A DNA stretch of 64,000 nucleotides, from contig CAMLGC010000002.1 of the NCBI GenBank assembly GCA_946479505.1, positions 1 to 64,000 of the forward strand, read 5' to 3'. Of the stretch, positions 17,636-26,346 are shown in pieces. The notes under the pieces were generated by a model. That model had not been told where the DNA came from and did not search any database. It saw only the letters and a list, made by a program, of their open reading frames with translations. This DNA is from an uncultured Sphingomonadaceae bacterium (GTDB lineage: Bacteria > Pseudomonadota > Alphaproteobacteria > Sphingomonadales > Sphingomonadaceae). Position 1 is the stretch's first letter; the number at the start of each line of letters is the position of its first letter. The position numbers and the translations under genes are program-made.

Positions 17636-18291
17636 CCGCCCCTGAGCGCCCGGATATTGTCGGCATAGGCGGCCGGGCCGCCCTTGAAGGTAGCGGTGCC
17701 CGCGACGAGCACGTTCGCGCCCGCAGCGATCGCGCGCGGCGCGGTCTCTCGGTCGATCCCGCCGTCCACTTCGAGGTCGATCGGCTTGCCGGTCTTGTCG
17801 ATCATCTTGCGAATCGCCTCGATCTTGCGGAGCTGGCTGTCGATGAAGCGCTGCCCGCCGAACCCCGGATTGACGCTCATCACCAGCACCAGATCGACCT
17901 CCTCGATCAGATAATCGAGCATCTTGGCCGGAGTTCCCGGATTGAGCACCACGCCCGCGCGCTTGCCGAGGCGTTTGATCTCCTGGACCGTGCGGTGGAC
18001 GTGCGGCCCCGCCTCGGGGTGGACGGTGATCGTGTCCGCGCCGGCCTGCGCGAACGCTTCGAGAAAGGGATCGACGGGCGAGATCATCAGATGGACGTCG
18101 AAGGGCTTGGTCGTGTGCGGCCGCAGCGCCTTCACCACGGCGGAGCCGATCGTGATGTTGGGCACGAAATGGCCGTCCATCACGTCGACGTGGATCCAGT
18201 CCGCCCCGGCTTCGTCGATGGCGCGGATTTCCTCGCCGAGCCGCGCGAAGTCGGCGCTGAGGATCGAGGGAGCGATGCGGATGTCGGCCAT
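17632..18291 (-). CDS. rpe: Ribulose-phosphate 3-epimerase
   Basis: Pentose-phosphate pathway enzyme interconverting ribulose-5-P and xylulose-5-P; 219 aa TIM barrel. Signatures: [45 protein letters not shown] and VDGGI, containing the metal and catalytic residues. The ATG at 18291 ([11 protein letters not shown]) is the normal family start. It is the middle gene of the leftward rsmB-rpe-heparinase-purH block, 45 bases after rsmB and overlapping the heparinase start by four bases. Confidence 0.97.
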   Translation of the reverse strand: MADIRIAPSILSADFARLGEEIRAIDEAGADWIHVDVMDGHFVPNITIGSAVVKALRPHTTKPFDVHLMISPVDPFLEAFAQAGADTITVHPEAGPHVHRTVQEIKRLGKRAGVVLNPGTPAKMLDYLIEEVDLVLVMSVNPGFGGQRFIDSQLRKIEAIRKMIDKTGKPIDLEVDGGIDRETAPRAIAAGANVLVAGTATFKGGPAAYADNIRALRGG

Positions 18292-18336
18292 GAACCGCGC
18301 ATGTAGCATGCGCCCCATGCGCCGCAAGCCGCTCGA

Positions 18337-19608
18337 TCAGCCGACTCGCATCATCCGTGCGATGAAGAAGCCGTCGCAGCCGCCCGCGTCGGCGAGCGCG
18401 CCGGGCAGGGTGCGCAGCCAGCCGCGCTGGTGGGGCGCAAGGTCGTCGGGGAGCTCGTCGGCGAGCGCCGGGTCGATCGCGAAATCGGAATGATCGGCGA
18501 GGAAGCGTTCGACCTGCGCCTCGCCTTCTAGCGGCTCGAGCGAGCAGGTGGCGTAAACGAGCAGCCCGCCGGGGCGCACCATCGCCGCGGCGCGGGCGAG
18601 CAGGCGTGCCTGGAGCGCCGCCATTTCCTCGATGATCGCGGGGCGGACGCGGTGGAGCACGTCGGGGTGTCGGCGGAAGATGCCCGTGGCGCTGCATGGC
18701 GCATCGAGCAGCACCGCATCGGCGGGCGTCTCGGGGCGCCATTCCAATGCGTCGGCGGCGATCACCTCTGCGGTCAGGTGCGTGCGCGTCAGGTTGTCGC
18801 GAAGTCGCGCGAGACGACTTTCGGAGACGTCGATCGCGGTCGTCCTCCAGCCTTGCGCCGCAAGCTGCATCGTCTTGCCGCCGGGCGCGGCGCACAGATC
18901 GATCGCGTGGCCCTCGCCGTGCCCGATCAGCCTTGCAGGGAGCGAGGCGGCGATGTCCTGCACCCACCAGCGGCCTTCATCGAATCCGGGGAGCACGGTG
19001 ACGGCGCCCGATTCGGCGAGCCGGAGATGCCGCGGCATCAGGCTGGCGCCCCCGAGCTCGGCCATGAGCCGGTCGTGCGGGTCAGCGAATGTCAGGTCGA
19101 GCGGCGGCGGTGCGGCAATCGCCCGCGCAGCATTGACGACGACGCGCTCGCCCCATGCGTCGCGCCAGCGTGACGCCACGGCGTCGGGGAGCATCGGCAC
19201 CTCGGGAAGCGTCGCATTCCTGCGCATCAGCGTACCGAACACGCCGTGGACGAGCTTGCGCGGGCCGCCATCGACCAAAGGCAGCACGGTCGCGATCGCG
19301 GCGTGCGGCGGCGTGCCGAGCGACAGCGCCTGCGCGAGCGCGATCCGCAAGACGGTGCGCGCCTTGGCGTCGTCGGGGAGCGGGCGCTGGGTCGCCGAAT
19401 CGATCAGCGCGTCGAGATCGGGAAGGCGGCGGAGGACCTCGGCCGCGATGGCGTGTGCGAGCGCACGGTCCTGCGGCGCGAGCCCGCGTGCCGCGGGGCC
19501 GAGCGCGGCTTCGAGCGGCTCACCGCGGCGGAGCACGCCGTCGAGCACGCGCAAGCTCGTGCGCCGGGCGGGAACGCCGGGCCCGTCGGCGGGTCTGCCG
19601 CGCGCCAT
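18337..19608 (-). CDS. rsmB: RsmB-family 16S rRNA m5C methyltransferase
   Basis: A 423-aa RsmB/NOL1 protein. The N-terminal NusB-like RNA-binding domain spans about residues 1-140 (SLRVLDGVLRRGEPLEAAL). The SAM-dependent methyltransferase domain contains DLCAAPGGKT, DAPCSATGIFRRHPD (catalytic Cys) and YATCSLEPLEGE (second Cys). The E. coli enzyme methylates C967 of 16S rRNA. The ATG at 19608 overlaps by one base the stop of the short htpX-like remnant (TGATG), a typical translational-coupling junction. It opens the leftward rsmB-rpe-heparinase-purH unit. Confidence 0.94.
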   Translation of the reverse strand: MARGRPADGPGVPARRTSLRVLDGVLRRGEPLEAALGPAARGLAPQDRALAHAIAAEVLRRLPDLDALIDSATQRPLPDDAKARTVLRIALAQALSLGTPPHAAIATVLPLVDGGPRKLVHGVFGTLMRRNATLPEVPMLPDAVASRWRDAWGERVVVNAARAIAAPPPLDLTFADPHDRLMAELGGASLMPRHLRLAESGAVTVLPGFDEGRWWVQDIAASLPARLIGHGEGHAIDLCAAPGGKTMQLAAQGWRTTAIDVSESRLARLRDNLTRTHLTAEVIAADALEWRPETPADAVLLDAPCSATGIFRRHPDVLHRVRPAIIEEMAALQARLLARAAAMVRPGGLLVYATCSLEPLEGEAQVERFLADHSDFAIDPALADELPDDLAPHQRGWLRTLPGALADAGGCDGFFIARMMRVG

Positions 19609-19742
19609 CAGTTGCGCAAGGGATCGAGCGCGGCGCGGCGGCGCGTGGCGGGCACGTTCGCGACTGCCGGGCGGCGCGGCCCCGACAGCGGGCGGCCCGG
19701 CACCACCGCCGTCAATAGCATCGCGGTCTTGAGCTGGTTCAC
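19608..19742 (-). pseudogene. htpX: htpX remnant: N-terminus joined in frame to a C-terminal tail
   Basis: A 44-codon frame from GTG 19742, with AAGGGAG 10 bases upstream, stopping in a TGATG overlap with rsmB. The first residues (NQLKTAMLL) match the start of the membrane zinc protease HtpX. In other alphaproteobacteria htpX occupies this exact slot between DUF1674 and rsmB. The HExxH motif, both membrane helices and about 240 residues are missing; what follows is a proline/arginine-rich tail (NVPATRRRAALDPLRN) that I take for the original C-terminus. I infer an in-frame internal deletion. The C-terminal match is inference only; it could instead be a small unrelated leader peptide. Confidence 0.45.
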
Positions 19743-19813
19743 CTTGGCAATGCTCCCTTTCGGCACCAATGTGGGCCTTGCCCGTTCAGCCTTCAATTCC
19801 TCGGGAGACCTGT

Positions 19814-19975
19814 ATGGGCAAGCGACCGCCCCACGTTAAGCCGCCTGCCTACCTTTCCAAGAGCCCGCCGGTGCCCAGGCCCGATCCGACGCCGCCGCCG
19901 GCGGCCGATCCGCTCGGCACCAACCCGGTGCGCTATGGCGACTGGGAGCTCAAGGGAATCGCGGTCGATTTTTGA
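19814..19975 (+). CDS. DUF1674 / SdhAF4-like small protein
   Basis: A 53-aa protein ending in the DUF1674 hallmark PVRYGDWELKGIAVDF; the family includes the mitochondrial succinate dehydrogenase assembly factor SDHAF4, which binds flavinylated SdhA. The N-terminal part is proline-rich and probably disordered. GGGAGA lies 5 bases before the ATG. It is divergent from the htpX remnant/rsmB unit, the usual alphaproteobacterial arrangement. Its last 41 bases overlap, in another frame, the only good start of the downstream AsmA gene. Confidence 0.88.
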   Translation: MGKRPPHVKPPAYLSKSPPVPRPDPTPPPAADPLGTNPVRYGDWELKGIAVDF

Positions 19976-21839
19976 CGCGACCGCTCTTCGCGCGCGCCTT
20001 GCCCGGTGGGCCGCCGCCCGCCGCGTTCGCTGGGGTGCGGGCATCGCGCTCGGCATCGTGCTCGCGCTGGTGCTGCTCGTCGGAGCGTTTCCGTGGGGTG
20101 CGCTCGAGCCGGTGGTCGAGGAGCGGCTGAGCGAAGCCTATGGCCGGCCGGTGACGATCGGCAATCTCGAGCGCGCCGATATCTTCTCCTTCACCCCCAC
20201 GATCGTGATCCACGACGTGCGTATTCCGCAGCCGCGATGGGCGGGCATCGGCGAGTTCGCGCGGGTGGACACCGCGCGGGTGCGCTTCGGCGCATGGGGC
20301 GCTCTGGTCGGCCAGCCGGCGCTGCGCGCGGTCGAGATCGACGGTCTTCGCCTCGCGCTCGTCCGCGATGAGGAAGGCCGCACCAATTGGAGGAGCGGCG
20401 AAGGGGGCGGCGATACGCTCGCGCTCGATCGGCTGCGCCTTGCCGATTCGCGCGTGCGCTACGACGATGCGGTGCAGGATCGGCATGTCGAGCTTGCGAT
20501 TGCCGCCGATGCGAAGGGGCTGCGACTCAACGGCAAGGGCACGATTCGCGGAGCGTCGGTGCGAATCGCGGCACATGGGCCTGCGGTGTCGTCGGCAGGC
20601 TTGTGGCCGTTCCAGGCATCGATCACGGGCAACGCGCTGGCGATCGCTGCCAAGGGCACGATGGCGCACCCGCTCGACACGCGACACATGGCGTTCGACA
20701 TCACCGCGCGCGCGAACGACCTCAAACTGCTCGACGCGGTGATCGAGGCGGGGCTGTTCGGCACGCAGCCGGTGCGCCTCGCCGCGCGCGTCGCGCGCGA
20801 CGACTCCAGATGGAACGTGACCGGGCTTCACGGTACGATCGGCCGCTCACCGCTCACCGGCCATGTCACCGTCGACAAGGAGAACGGCCGCACCAAGATC
20901 GACGGCGCGGTCGCGTTCGAGCGCCTCGATTTCGAGGATCTTGCCTCGGACGAGGGCCTTGCCGCCGCGATCGCGCGCGAGCGTGCCGAAGGGCTCAAGC
21001 TCGTTCCCGACACCCGGATCAATCTCGCGCATATCGGCCCGACAGACGGCACGATCGACATCGCCATCAAGCGCATCGTCAGTCGTCGGCGCCCGTCTTC
21101 GCTTCGTTGGCTGACGGGCACGCTGACGCTCGACCATGACATACTGATCGCTGCCCCGTTCACGCTCGGCCTTGCCCGCGGCACGGTCGAGGGTACGATC
21201 AAGGTCGACCAGCGCGGTGGCGGGCCGGTGCCGACCGTAACCATGGCGCTCGATCTCAAGGGCAGCACGCTTTCGGCGATCGCGGGCGGGGGCGGCGCGG
21301 TCGATGCGCGGTTGTCGGGCAAGCTGCGGCTGGTCGGCGCAGGCGACACCTTCCGCGAGGCGGTCGGCCGATCGGACGGGCGCGTCGCGCTTGTCGCGCG
21401 GCAGGGCTCACTTCCGGCCAAGCTGGCGTCATGGCTCGGCTTCGACGTCGCGCGCGGGCTCACCACCGGCGACGAGGAGCGCGCGAGCCTGCGCTGCGCA
21501 GTGCTCGCGCTCGACATGGCGGCCGGCACCGGCACGCTTGATCCGATGGTGATCGATACGTCGCGTGCGCAATCCCGCGGGCAAGGCACGATCAGCTTCC
21601 CGTCCGAAGCGCTCGCGATCCGCATCACCGGCGCACCCAAGGGCAAGAGCGTGCTGCGGCTCCCCGGCGCGATCCTGATGACGGGCACGATCCGCAATCC
21701 CAAGGTGCATACCGAAGAAGGGACCAAATCGATCGGCAACATCCTGAAGGCGATCGGCCAGTCGATCGTCGGCGATCAGCCCCCGCGCGCCACCGACGCC
21801 GATTGCGAGGCGCTCACGAATCGCGTGCTGAATTTCTAG
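19935..21839 (+). CDS. AsmA family envelope protein
   Basis: A 634-aa AsmA-type protein: one N-terminal membrane anchor (GIALGIVLALVLLVGAFPW, about residues 36-55) followed by a long periplasmic beta-rich domain, with LSEAYGRPVTIGNLERADIF near the start and the AsmA C-terminal region (GTISFPSEALAIRITG). Members are implicated in phospholipid transport and outer-membrane protein assembly. ATG 19935 is the only usual start before the anchor and lies inside the DUF1674 gene, a 41-base overlap; an unusual downstream start is possible. It stops 137 bases before the converging merR gene. Confidence 0.85.
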   Translation: MATGSSRESRSIFDATALRARLARWAAARRVRWGAGIALGIVLALVLLVGAFPWGALEPVVEERLSEAYGRPVTIGNLERADIFSFTPTIVIHDVRIPQPRWAGIGEFARVDTARVRFGAWGALVGQPALRAVEIDGLRLALVRDEEGRTNWRSGEGGGDTLALDRLRLADSRVRYDDAVQDRHVELAIAADAKGLRLNGKGTIRGASVRIAAHGPAVSSAGLWPFQASITGNALAIAAKGTMAHPLDTRHMAFDITARANDLKLLDAVIEAGLFGTQPVRLAARVARDDSRWNVTGLHGTIGRSPLTGHVTVDKENGRTKIDGAVAFERLDFEDLASDEGLAAAIARERAEGLKLVPDTRINLAHIGPTDGTIDIAIKRIVSRRRPSSLRWLTGTLTLDHDILIAAPFTLGLARGTVEGTIKVDQRGGGPVPTVTMALDLKGSTLSAIAGGGGAVDARLSGKLRLVGAGDTFREAVGRSDGRVALVARQGSLPAKLASWLGFDVARGLTTGDEERASLRCAVLALDMAAGTGTLDPMVIDTSRAQSRGQGTISFPSEALAIRITGAPKGKSVLRLPGAILMTGTIRNPKVHTEEGTKSIGNILKAIGQSIVGDQPPRATDADCEALTNRVLNF

Positions 21840-21856
21840 CGTGCCGATCGCGATGC

Positions 21857-21900
21857 GAAGTTGACGAAGTTGACGAAGTTGACGGTCCCGCGAGGGGCAC
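21857..21900. repeat. Dispersed 9-bp repeat cluster (copy 2)
   Basis: Three exact tandem copies of GAAGTTGAC (21857-21883) followed by GGTCCCGCGAGGGGCAC. This is the reverse complement arrangement of the GTCAACTTC cluster at 6899-6939, which also adjoins a CCCGCGAGGG box. It lies between the converging AsmA and merR genes. Confidence 0.75.
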
Positions 21901-21975
21901 CGTGCATCCGCTTTCTCATGCCAACGAGCCGCCGTTCTTACCGGAATGGCGCCGTGTAGGACAGCTTTGCGCGGA

Positions 21976-22314
21976 TCAGATCGCGTCGCGGCGGAGCGCC
22001 TCGGCGAGCGTGTCGCGGATTTCGCCCAGGCGCGCGCTGCCTGATGCGGCTGCGCGTGGCGCATTGCCGGCCTTCAGCATCTGCTGGACGCCCTTGATCG
22101 TGTATCCCTCGCGGTTGAGGAGCGAATCGATGCGGCGCACCAGCGCGACATCCTCGGGCCGGTAATAGCGCCGGTTGCCCGCGCGCTGGAGCGGCCGGAG
22201 CTGGGGAAAGCGCGTTTCCCAATAGCGCAGGATATGCTGCGCAAGCCCGGTATCGCGCGAAAGCTCGCCGATCGTGCGGAACGCGGTGTCGGCCTTTTCG
22301 GGGGCGCCGGGCAC
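21976..22314 (-). CDS. MerR family transcriptional regulator
   Basis: A 112-aa regulator with an N-terminal MerR winged helix-turn-helix (FRTIGELSRDTGLAQHILRY, then WETRFPQL and RRYYRPEDVALVRRI) and a short C-terminal helix, with no metal-binding cysteines. This is the small MerR protein that follows ihfA in many alphaproteobacteria; its target is unknown. GTG 22314 is used because the domain begins soon after; the start lies only 7 bases after the ihfA stop, so it is the last gene of the rpmF-plsX-fabH-ihfA block. Confidence 0.88.
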   Translation of the reverse strand: MPGAPEKADTAFRTIGELSRDTGLAQHILRYWETRFPQLRPLQRAGNRRYYRPEDVALVRRIDSLLNREGYTIKGVQQMLKAGNAPRAAASGSARLGEIRDTLAEALRRDAI

Positions 22315-22321
22315 CCTTTTT

Positions 22322-22621
22322 CTATCCCGCTTCGACGATGCGGTCGCGCATCATCTGGCTCGCGCGGAAGGTGAGGACGCGGCGTGGCGCGATCGGCACC
22401 TCGACGCCGGTCTTGGGATTGCGGCCGACCCGCTCGCCCTTGTCGCGCAGCACGAAGGTGCCGAAGCCCGAAACCTTGACATTCTCGCCCCTGGCGAGCG
22501 CACCGCACATGTGCCGCAGGACGCCCTCGACCATCTTGCCCGAATCGGCGCGGGACAATCCCACCTGCCGGTGAATCGCCTCGGCGAGATCGGCTCTCGT
22601 CATCGTTCCGGCTTCGCTCAT
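22322..22621 (-). CDS. ihfA: Integration host factor subunit alpha
   Basis: Nucleoid-associated DNA-bending protein, 99 aa. The HU/IHF fold is clear: [17 protein letters not shown], then the arm [20 protein letters not shown] with the intercalating proline, and [10 protein letters not shown]. It dimerises with IhfB (not here). GGAGGAGA lies 9 bases before ATG 22621, which decides the start over the ATG six codons later. It lies downstream of fabH with a 119-base gap, large enough for its own promoter, and precedes merR. Confidence 0.94.
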   Translation of the reverse strand: MSEAGTMTRADLAEAIHRQVGLSRADSGKMVEGVLRHMCGALARGENVKVSGFGTFVLRDKGERVGRNPKTGVEVPIAPRRVLTFRASQMMRDRIVEAG

Positions 22622-22740
22622 CGCAACGCGTCTCCTCCACCCGCTCATAAGAGTAACACACTGTGCAAGCGGCCGGAAAGAGGGTTTGTTGCGCTGGTGT
22701 GGCGTTTCAGCAAGCCGAACGAGCGAAATACAAAACGCCT

Positions 22741-23712
22741 TCAGAAACGGACGACTGCCGCCCCCCAGGTAAATCCGCCGCCCATCGCCTCGAGCACGAC
22801 GACGTCGCCGGCCTTGATCCGCCCGTCCTTGACCGCCGTATCGAGCGCGAGCGGGACCGACGCGGCCGAGGTGTTGGCGTGCTCGTCGACGGTGACGACG
22901 ACCTTCTCGGGCGCGAGCCCCAGCTTGCGCGCGGTTGCATCGAGGATGCGCGCGTTCGCCTGGTGCGGCACCACCCAATCGACGTCGGCCGATTCGAGCC
23001 CCGCCGCGCCGAGCGATTCCTCCATCACCGCGGCGAGGTTGACCACCGCGTGCCGGAAGACCTCTCGCCCCTTCATCCGCACCTTGCCGACGGTGCCCGT
23101 GGTCGAAGGGCCGCCATCGACATAGAGCAATTCGTTGTGGCGTCCGTCGGCATGGAGCCGGGTGGCGAGGATGCCGCGCCCTTGCGCCTCGTCGCCTTCC
23201 TCTGCCTCGAGCACGATCGCGCCCGCGCCGTCGCCGAACAGTACGCAGGTGGTGCGATCCTCCCAGTCGAGGATGCGGCTGAACGTCTCGGCGCCGATCA
23301 CGAGCGCACGGGCATGGCCGCCCGCGCGCAGCATCGAATCGGCAACCTGGACGGCGTAGAGGAAGCCCGAGCAGACCGCGGCGACGTCGAACGCGACGCA
23401 ATCGCCGATCCCCAGCATCGCCTGCACCTTGGTCGCCGACGAGGGGAAGGTCTGGTCGGGGGTCGCGGTGGCGAGCACGATGAGGTCGATTGCCTGCGCG
23501 TCGAGCCCGGCGGCAGCGAGCGCGGCCTTGGCAGCATCGCAGGCGAGCGTCGCGGTGGTCTCTTCTGGCCCCGCAATGTGGCGGAAGCGGATGCCGGTGC
23601 GCTCGACGATCCATTCGTCGGATGTGTCGACCGTCTCCGAAAGCTCGGCGTTCGACACGCGACGCGCGGGCAAGGCCGAGCCGGTACCGGCGATAACCGA
23701 CCGGCGCGTCAC
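22741..23712 (-). CDS. fabH: Beta-ketoacyl-ACP synthase III
   Basis: Starts fatty-acid synthesis by condensing acetyl-CoA with malonyl-ACP; 323 aa. The thiolase-fold catalytic triad is complete: Cys114 (AAVCSGF), His250 (VPHQAN) and Asn280 (EHANTSAAS). GIRFRHIA and the terminal [13 protein letters not shown] are FabH-typical. It starts at GTG 23712, overlapping the plsX stop by four bases (GTGA), which indicates translational coupling with phospholipid-acyl supply. Confidence 0.97.
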   Translation of the reverse strand: MTRRSVIAGTGSALPARRVSNAELSETVDTSDEWIVERTGIRFRHIAGPEETTATLACDAAKAALAAAGLDAQAIDLIVLATATPDQTFPSSATKVQAMLGIGDCVAFDVAAVCSGFLYAVQVADSMLRAGGHARALVIGAETFSRILDWEDRTTCVLFGDGAGAIVLEAEEGDEAQGRGILATRLHADGRHNELLYVDGGPSTTGTVGKVRMKGREVFRHAVVNLAAVMEESLGAAGLESADVDWVVPHQANARILDATARKLGLAPEKVVVTVDEHANTSAASVPLALDTAVKDGRIKAGDVVVLEAMGGGFTWGAAVVRF

Positions 23713-24740
23713 GCCGCCTCGGCCCGAATGTTTCCGAGATCCTCGGTGATCCGGCGCGTGAGATCGTCGCGCACCATCTTGGCGGCGGCGCCGATCGCGG
23801 TCGCCACGCCCAATTCGGTCGCGCCGCCATGGCTCTTCACAACGAGGCCGTTGAGGCCGAGGAAAACCGCGCCGTTATGATTGTTGGGATCGAGATGATG
23901 GCGTAGTAGATCGGTCGCGGGTTTCGAGATCAGGAAGCCGATCTTCGACCGCGTCGAGCTGCGGAACGCGCGCTTGAGGAGGTCGGCGACGAAGCGTGCA
24001 GTGCCCTCCGCGGTCTTGAGCGCGATGTTGCCCGAAAAGCCGTCGCACGCGATCACGTCGACCTCGCCGCGCGACAGCCGGTCGCCCTCGACGAAGCCTC
24101 TGAAATCGAGCGGCAGGTGGGTGGCCGCGCGCAACACGGCAGCAGCGTCGCGAATCGTGTCGGTGCCCTTCTGGTCCTCGGTGCCGATGTTGAGCAGCGC
24201 GACCCGGGGCTCCGCCAACTCCATCGCCGTGCGCGCATAGGCGGCGCCCATGACGGCGAACTGGACGAGGTTGCGCGCGTCGCATTCGGTGTTGGCGCCG
24301 AGATCGAGCACGCAGACGTCGTTGTCGCCGAGCGTCGGCAGCAATGCCGCGAGCGCGGGTCGATCGATCCCGGGCATCGTGCGGAGCGCGAGCTTGGCCA
24401 TCGCCATCAGCGCGCCGGTATTGCCCGACGAGACCGCAGCGCCCGCGCGGCCCTGCTTCACCATGTCGATGGTGACGCCCATCGAGGTCGTCCTGGCGCG
24501 GCGGATCGCCTGGCTCGGCCGCTCGCTCGAGCCGATCGTGTCGGGCGCGTGGACGATTTCCGAGTGCGCGGTCAGATTGGGGTGGGTCTTCAGCCCCTCC
24601 CGGATCGCGGTCTCGTCGCCGACCAGGATGAACTCCATGCCCTCGAACCGCCGTCGCGCGCGCGCGACGCCAGCGAGCATCACCGCCAGCCCCTCGTCGC
24701 CGCCCATCGCATCGACGGCAATCCGGGAGCTGGTCGGCAC
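23709..24740 (-). CDS. plsX: Phosphate acyltransferase PlsX
   Basis: Converts acyl-ACP to acyl-phosphate for glycerophospholipid synthesis; peripheral membrane enzyme, 343 aa. Signatures: [11 protein letters not shown] at the N-terminus, [32 protein letters not shown] and [15 protein letters not shown]. The GTG start at 24740 gives [15 protein letters not shown], the usual position. It lies 34 bases downstream of rpmF and overlaps fabH by four bases: the classical rpmF-plsX-fabH operon. Confidence 0.97.
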   Translation of the reverse strand: MPTSSRIAVDAMGGDEGLAVMLAGVARARRRFEGMEFILVGDETAIREGLKTHPNLTAHSEIVHAPDTIGSSERPSQAIRRARTTSMGVTIDMVKQGRAGAAVSSGNTGALMAMAKLALRTMPGIDRPALAALLPTLGDNDVCVLDLGANTECDARNLVQFAVMGAAYARTAMELAEPRVALLNIGTEDQKGTDTIRDAAAVLRAATHLPLDFRGFVEGDRLSRGEVDVIACDGFSGNIALKTAEGTARFVADLLKRAFRSSTRSKIGFLISKPATDLLRHHLDPNNHNGAVFLGLNGLVVKSHGGATELGVATAIGAAAKMVRDDLTRRITEDLGNIRAEAA

Positions 24741-24774
24741 GCGCGCTGAACTCCTGTTCGTGGTAGGGCTGGGT

Positions 24775-24954
24775 TCAGCCTTCGACCGAGACGATCTCGC
24801 GGCCGTTATAATGGCCGCAGGCGGCGCACAGATTGTGCGGGCGCTTGAGCTCGCCGCAGTTCGGGCACTCCTGGAACGCGTGCGGCGTCAGCGAATCGTG
24901 GCCCCGGCGCATGCCGCGCTTGGAGGGCGAAGTTTTTCTCTTGGGGACGGCCAT
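24775..24954 (-). CDS. rpmF: 50S ribosomal protein L32
   Basis: A 59-aa ribosomal protein too short for length-filtered ORF lists. It begins [20 protein letters not shown], and has the two Cys pairs [11 protein letters not shown] and CAACGHYNG of zinc-binding L32. It is the first gene of the leftward rpmF-plsX-fabH-ihfA-merR block, with its promoter expected in the 203-base gap before the divergent MAPEG gene. Confidence 0.97.
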   Translation of the reverse strand: MAVPKRKTSPSKRGMRRGHDSLTPHAFQECPNCGELKRPHNLCAACGHYNGREIVSVEG

Positions 24955-25157
24955 TTCGGCACCTTGCCTCGTTCAGTAAATACCGGGGCGCGATAGGCCC
25001 GAACGTGGCGGGAAGCAACCGAGGCTCGAAAAGGCCGCGGAAGGCACCACGGCCGGACGCATCGCGAAGCGTGGCGCTATAGCGATTTCGCGCGGCGTTG
25101 CAAGCGGCGCGACGCCGTGCGATCGCATGGCGTGCAAACCAGGAGGGGAGGGACGGC

Positions 25158-25604
25158 GTGGCACTCATCACCTTGCCGGTAACGTTGGTGACCGCAGGCG
25201 GCGCGGCGCTGATAAACGCGTGGCTCGCGATGCGCGTCGGGCAGGTGCGGCGCGCATCGGCGGTCAGCATCGGCGACGGCGGCCATCTCGCGCTCGCGAC
25301 GCGGATGCGCGCGCAGGCCAATTTCGTCGAATATGCGCCCTTCATCCTGATCCTGATCGGCGGAATCGAATTCGCCGAAGGCCCGTCGGTTCTGCTGTGG
25401 ATCGTCTCGGCCGTCTTCCTGATCGCGCGGGTCGCGCACCCGCTGGGGATGGACGGGCTGCGTCACGGGCGGATGGCGGGGACGATCGTCACGCTCGCGC
25501 TGCTTGTCGGGCTCGGGCTCTACGCGATCTATCTCCCTTTCCGAGAGCCGCCGCGCGCGCAGGTCGAGGTGCCGATCGAATCGCTGCCGCCGATGCGAGG
25601 GTAA
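25158..25604 (+). CDS. MAPEG family membrane protein
   Basis: A 148-aa four-helix membrane protein of the MAPEG family (glutathione-related membrane enzymes such as mGST). The core RMRAQANFVEYAPFILILIG, with the conserved Asn and Glu of the glutathione site, is present, followed by RVAHPLGMD. The GTG start at 25158 follows AGGAGGGGAGG at about 6 bases; longer frames are unlikely. The enzymatic role is not known for bacterial members. It abuts, tail to tail, the metallo-hydrolase gene. Confidence 0.9.
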   Translation: MALITLPVTLVTAGGAALINAWLAMRVGQVRRASAVSIGDGGHLALATRMRAQANFVEYAPFILILIGGIEFAEGPSVLLWIVSAVFLIARVAHPLGMDGLRHGRMAGTIVTLALLVGLGLYAIYLPFREPPRAQVEVPIESLPPMRG

Positions 25605-26264
25605 TCAGCGCGCCATTGCGGCATCGCTGACGAAGGGATTGTGCCGCCGCTCGTGCGCGAAGTTGCTCGTCGGGCCGTGGCCCGGGATGAACGCGGTGTC
25701 GTCGCCCAGCGGCCAGAGCTTCTCGACGACCGAGCGCAGCAGTGTCTGATGGTTGCCGAGCGGGAAATCGGTGCGCCCGATCGAGCCCGCGAACAGCACG
25801 TCACCGACCAGCGCCAGCTTTGATGCGGGATGGTGGAAGACGACGTGCCCCGGCGTGTGGCCGGGCGTGAAATAGACGTCGAGCGTGACGTTGCCGACCG
25901 TCACCTGATCGCCCTCGTCGAGCCAGCGGTCGGGTTCGAAGGGGACACCCCGGATGCCGTAGTTGCGGCCATCCTCGTCGAGCCGCGCGATCCAGTATCG
26001 ATCCTCCTCCTGCGGCCCCTCGATCGGCACGTCGAGCTCGTCGGCGAGCGGCTTGGCCTCGCCGCAATGGTCGATATGGCCGTGGGTGAGCAGAATTTTC
26101 TCGATGGTGACGCCATGGTGCGCGGTCGCGGCCCTGAGCTTGGGCAGATCGCCGCCCGGATCGACGAACGCCCCCTTCATCGTCTCGGTACACCAGAGCA
26201 GCGTGCAGTTCTGCTGGAGCGGGGTGACGGGAACGATCGCGGCGCGGAGCGGGGGCTGGGACAT
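25605..26264 (-). CDS. Metallo-beta-lactamase fold hydrolase (glyoxalase II-like)
   Basis: A 219-aa MBL-fold hydrolase. The zinc motif is THGHIDHCGEAK (HxHxDH), followed by FTPGHTPGHVVFHHP, LVGDVLFAGSIGRTDFP and the terminal FIPGHGPTSNFAHERR. The closest pattern is the YcbL group of type II glyoxalases, which cleave thioesters such as S-lactoylglutathione; substrate is not certain. ATG 26264 (MSQPPLRAAIVPVTP) is the normal family start. It is divergent from pabBC and its stop directly abuts that of the MAPEG gene. Confidence 0.9.
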   Translation of the reverse strand: MSQPPLRAAIVPVTPLQQNCTLLWCTETMKGAFVDPGGDLPKLRAATAHHGVTIEKILLTHGHIDHCGEAKPLADELDVPIEGPQEEDRYWIARLDEDGRNYGIRGVPFEPDRWLDEGDQVTVGNVTLDVYFTPGHTPGHVVFHHPASKLALVGDVLFAGSIGRTDFPLGNHQTLLRSVVEKLWPLGDDTAFIPGHGPTSNFAHERRHNPFVSDAAMAR

Positions 26265-26346
26265 GGGGGCGAAATAGCTGCCGGGGCCGGGCGTGCCAAG
26301 CACGAGGCTTGCCCGACCGGGGCGTTGGCGTGCATCTGGGGCGGCG

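Noticed and set aside
17636..18967. Long N-terminal extension of the heparinase frame
   Set aside because: It overlaps rpe and rsmB in another frame; GTG 17635 with a four-base overlap to rpe is the sensible start.
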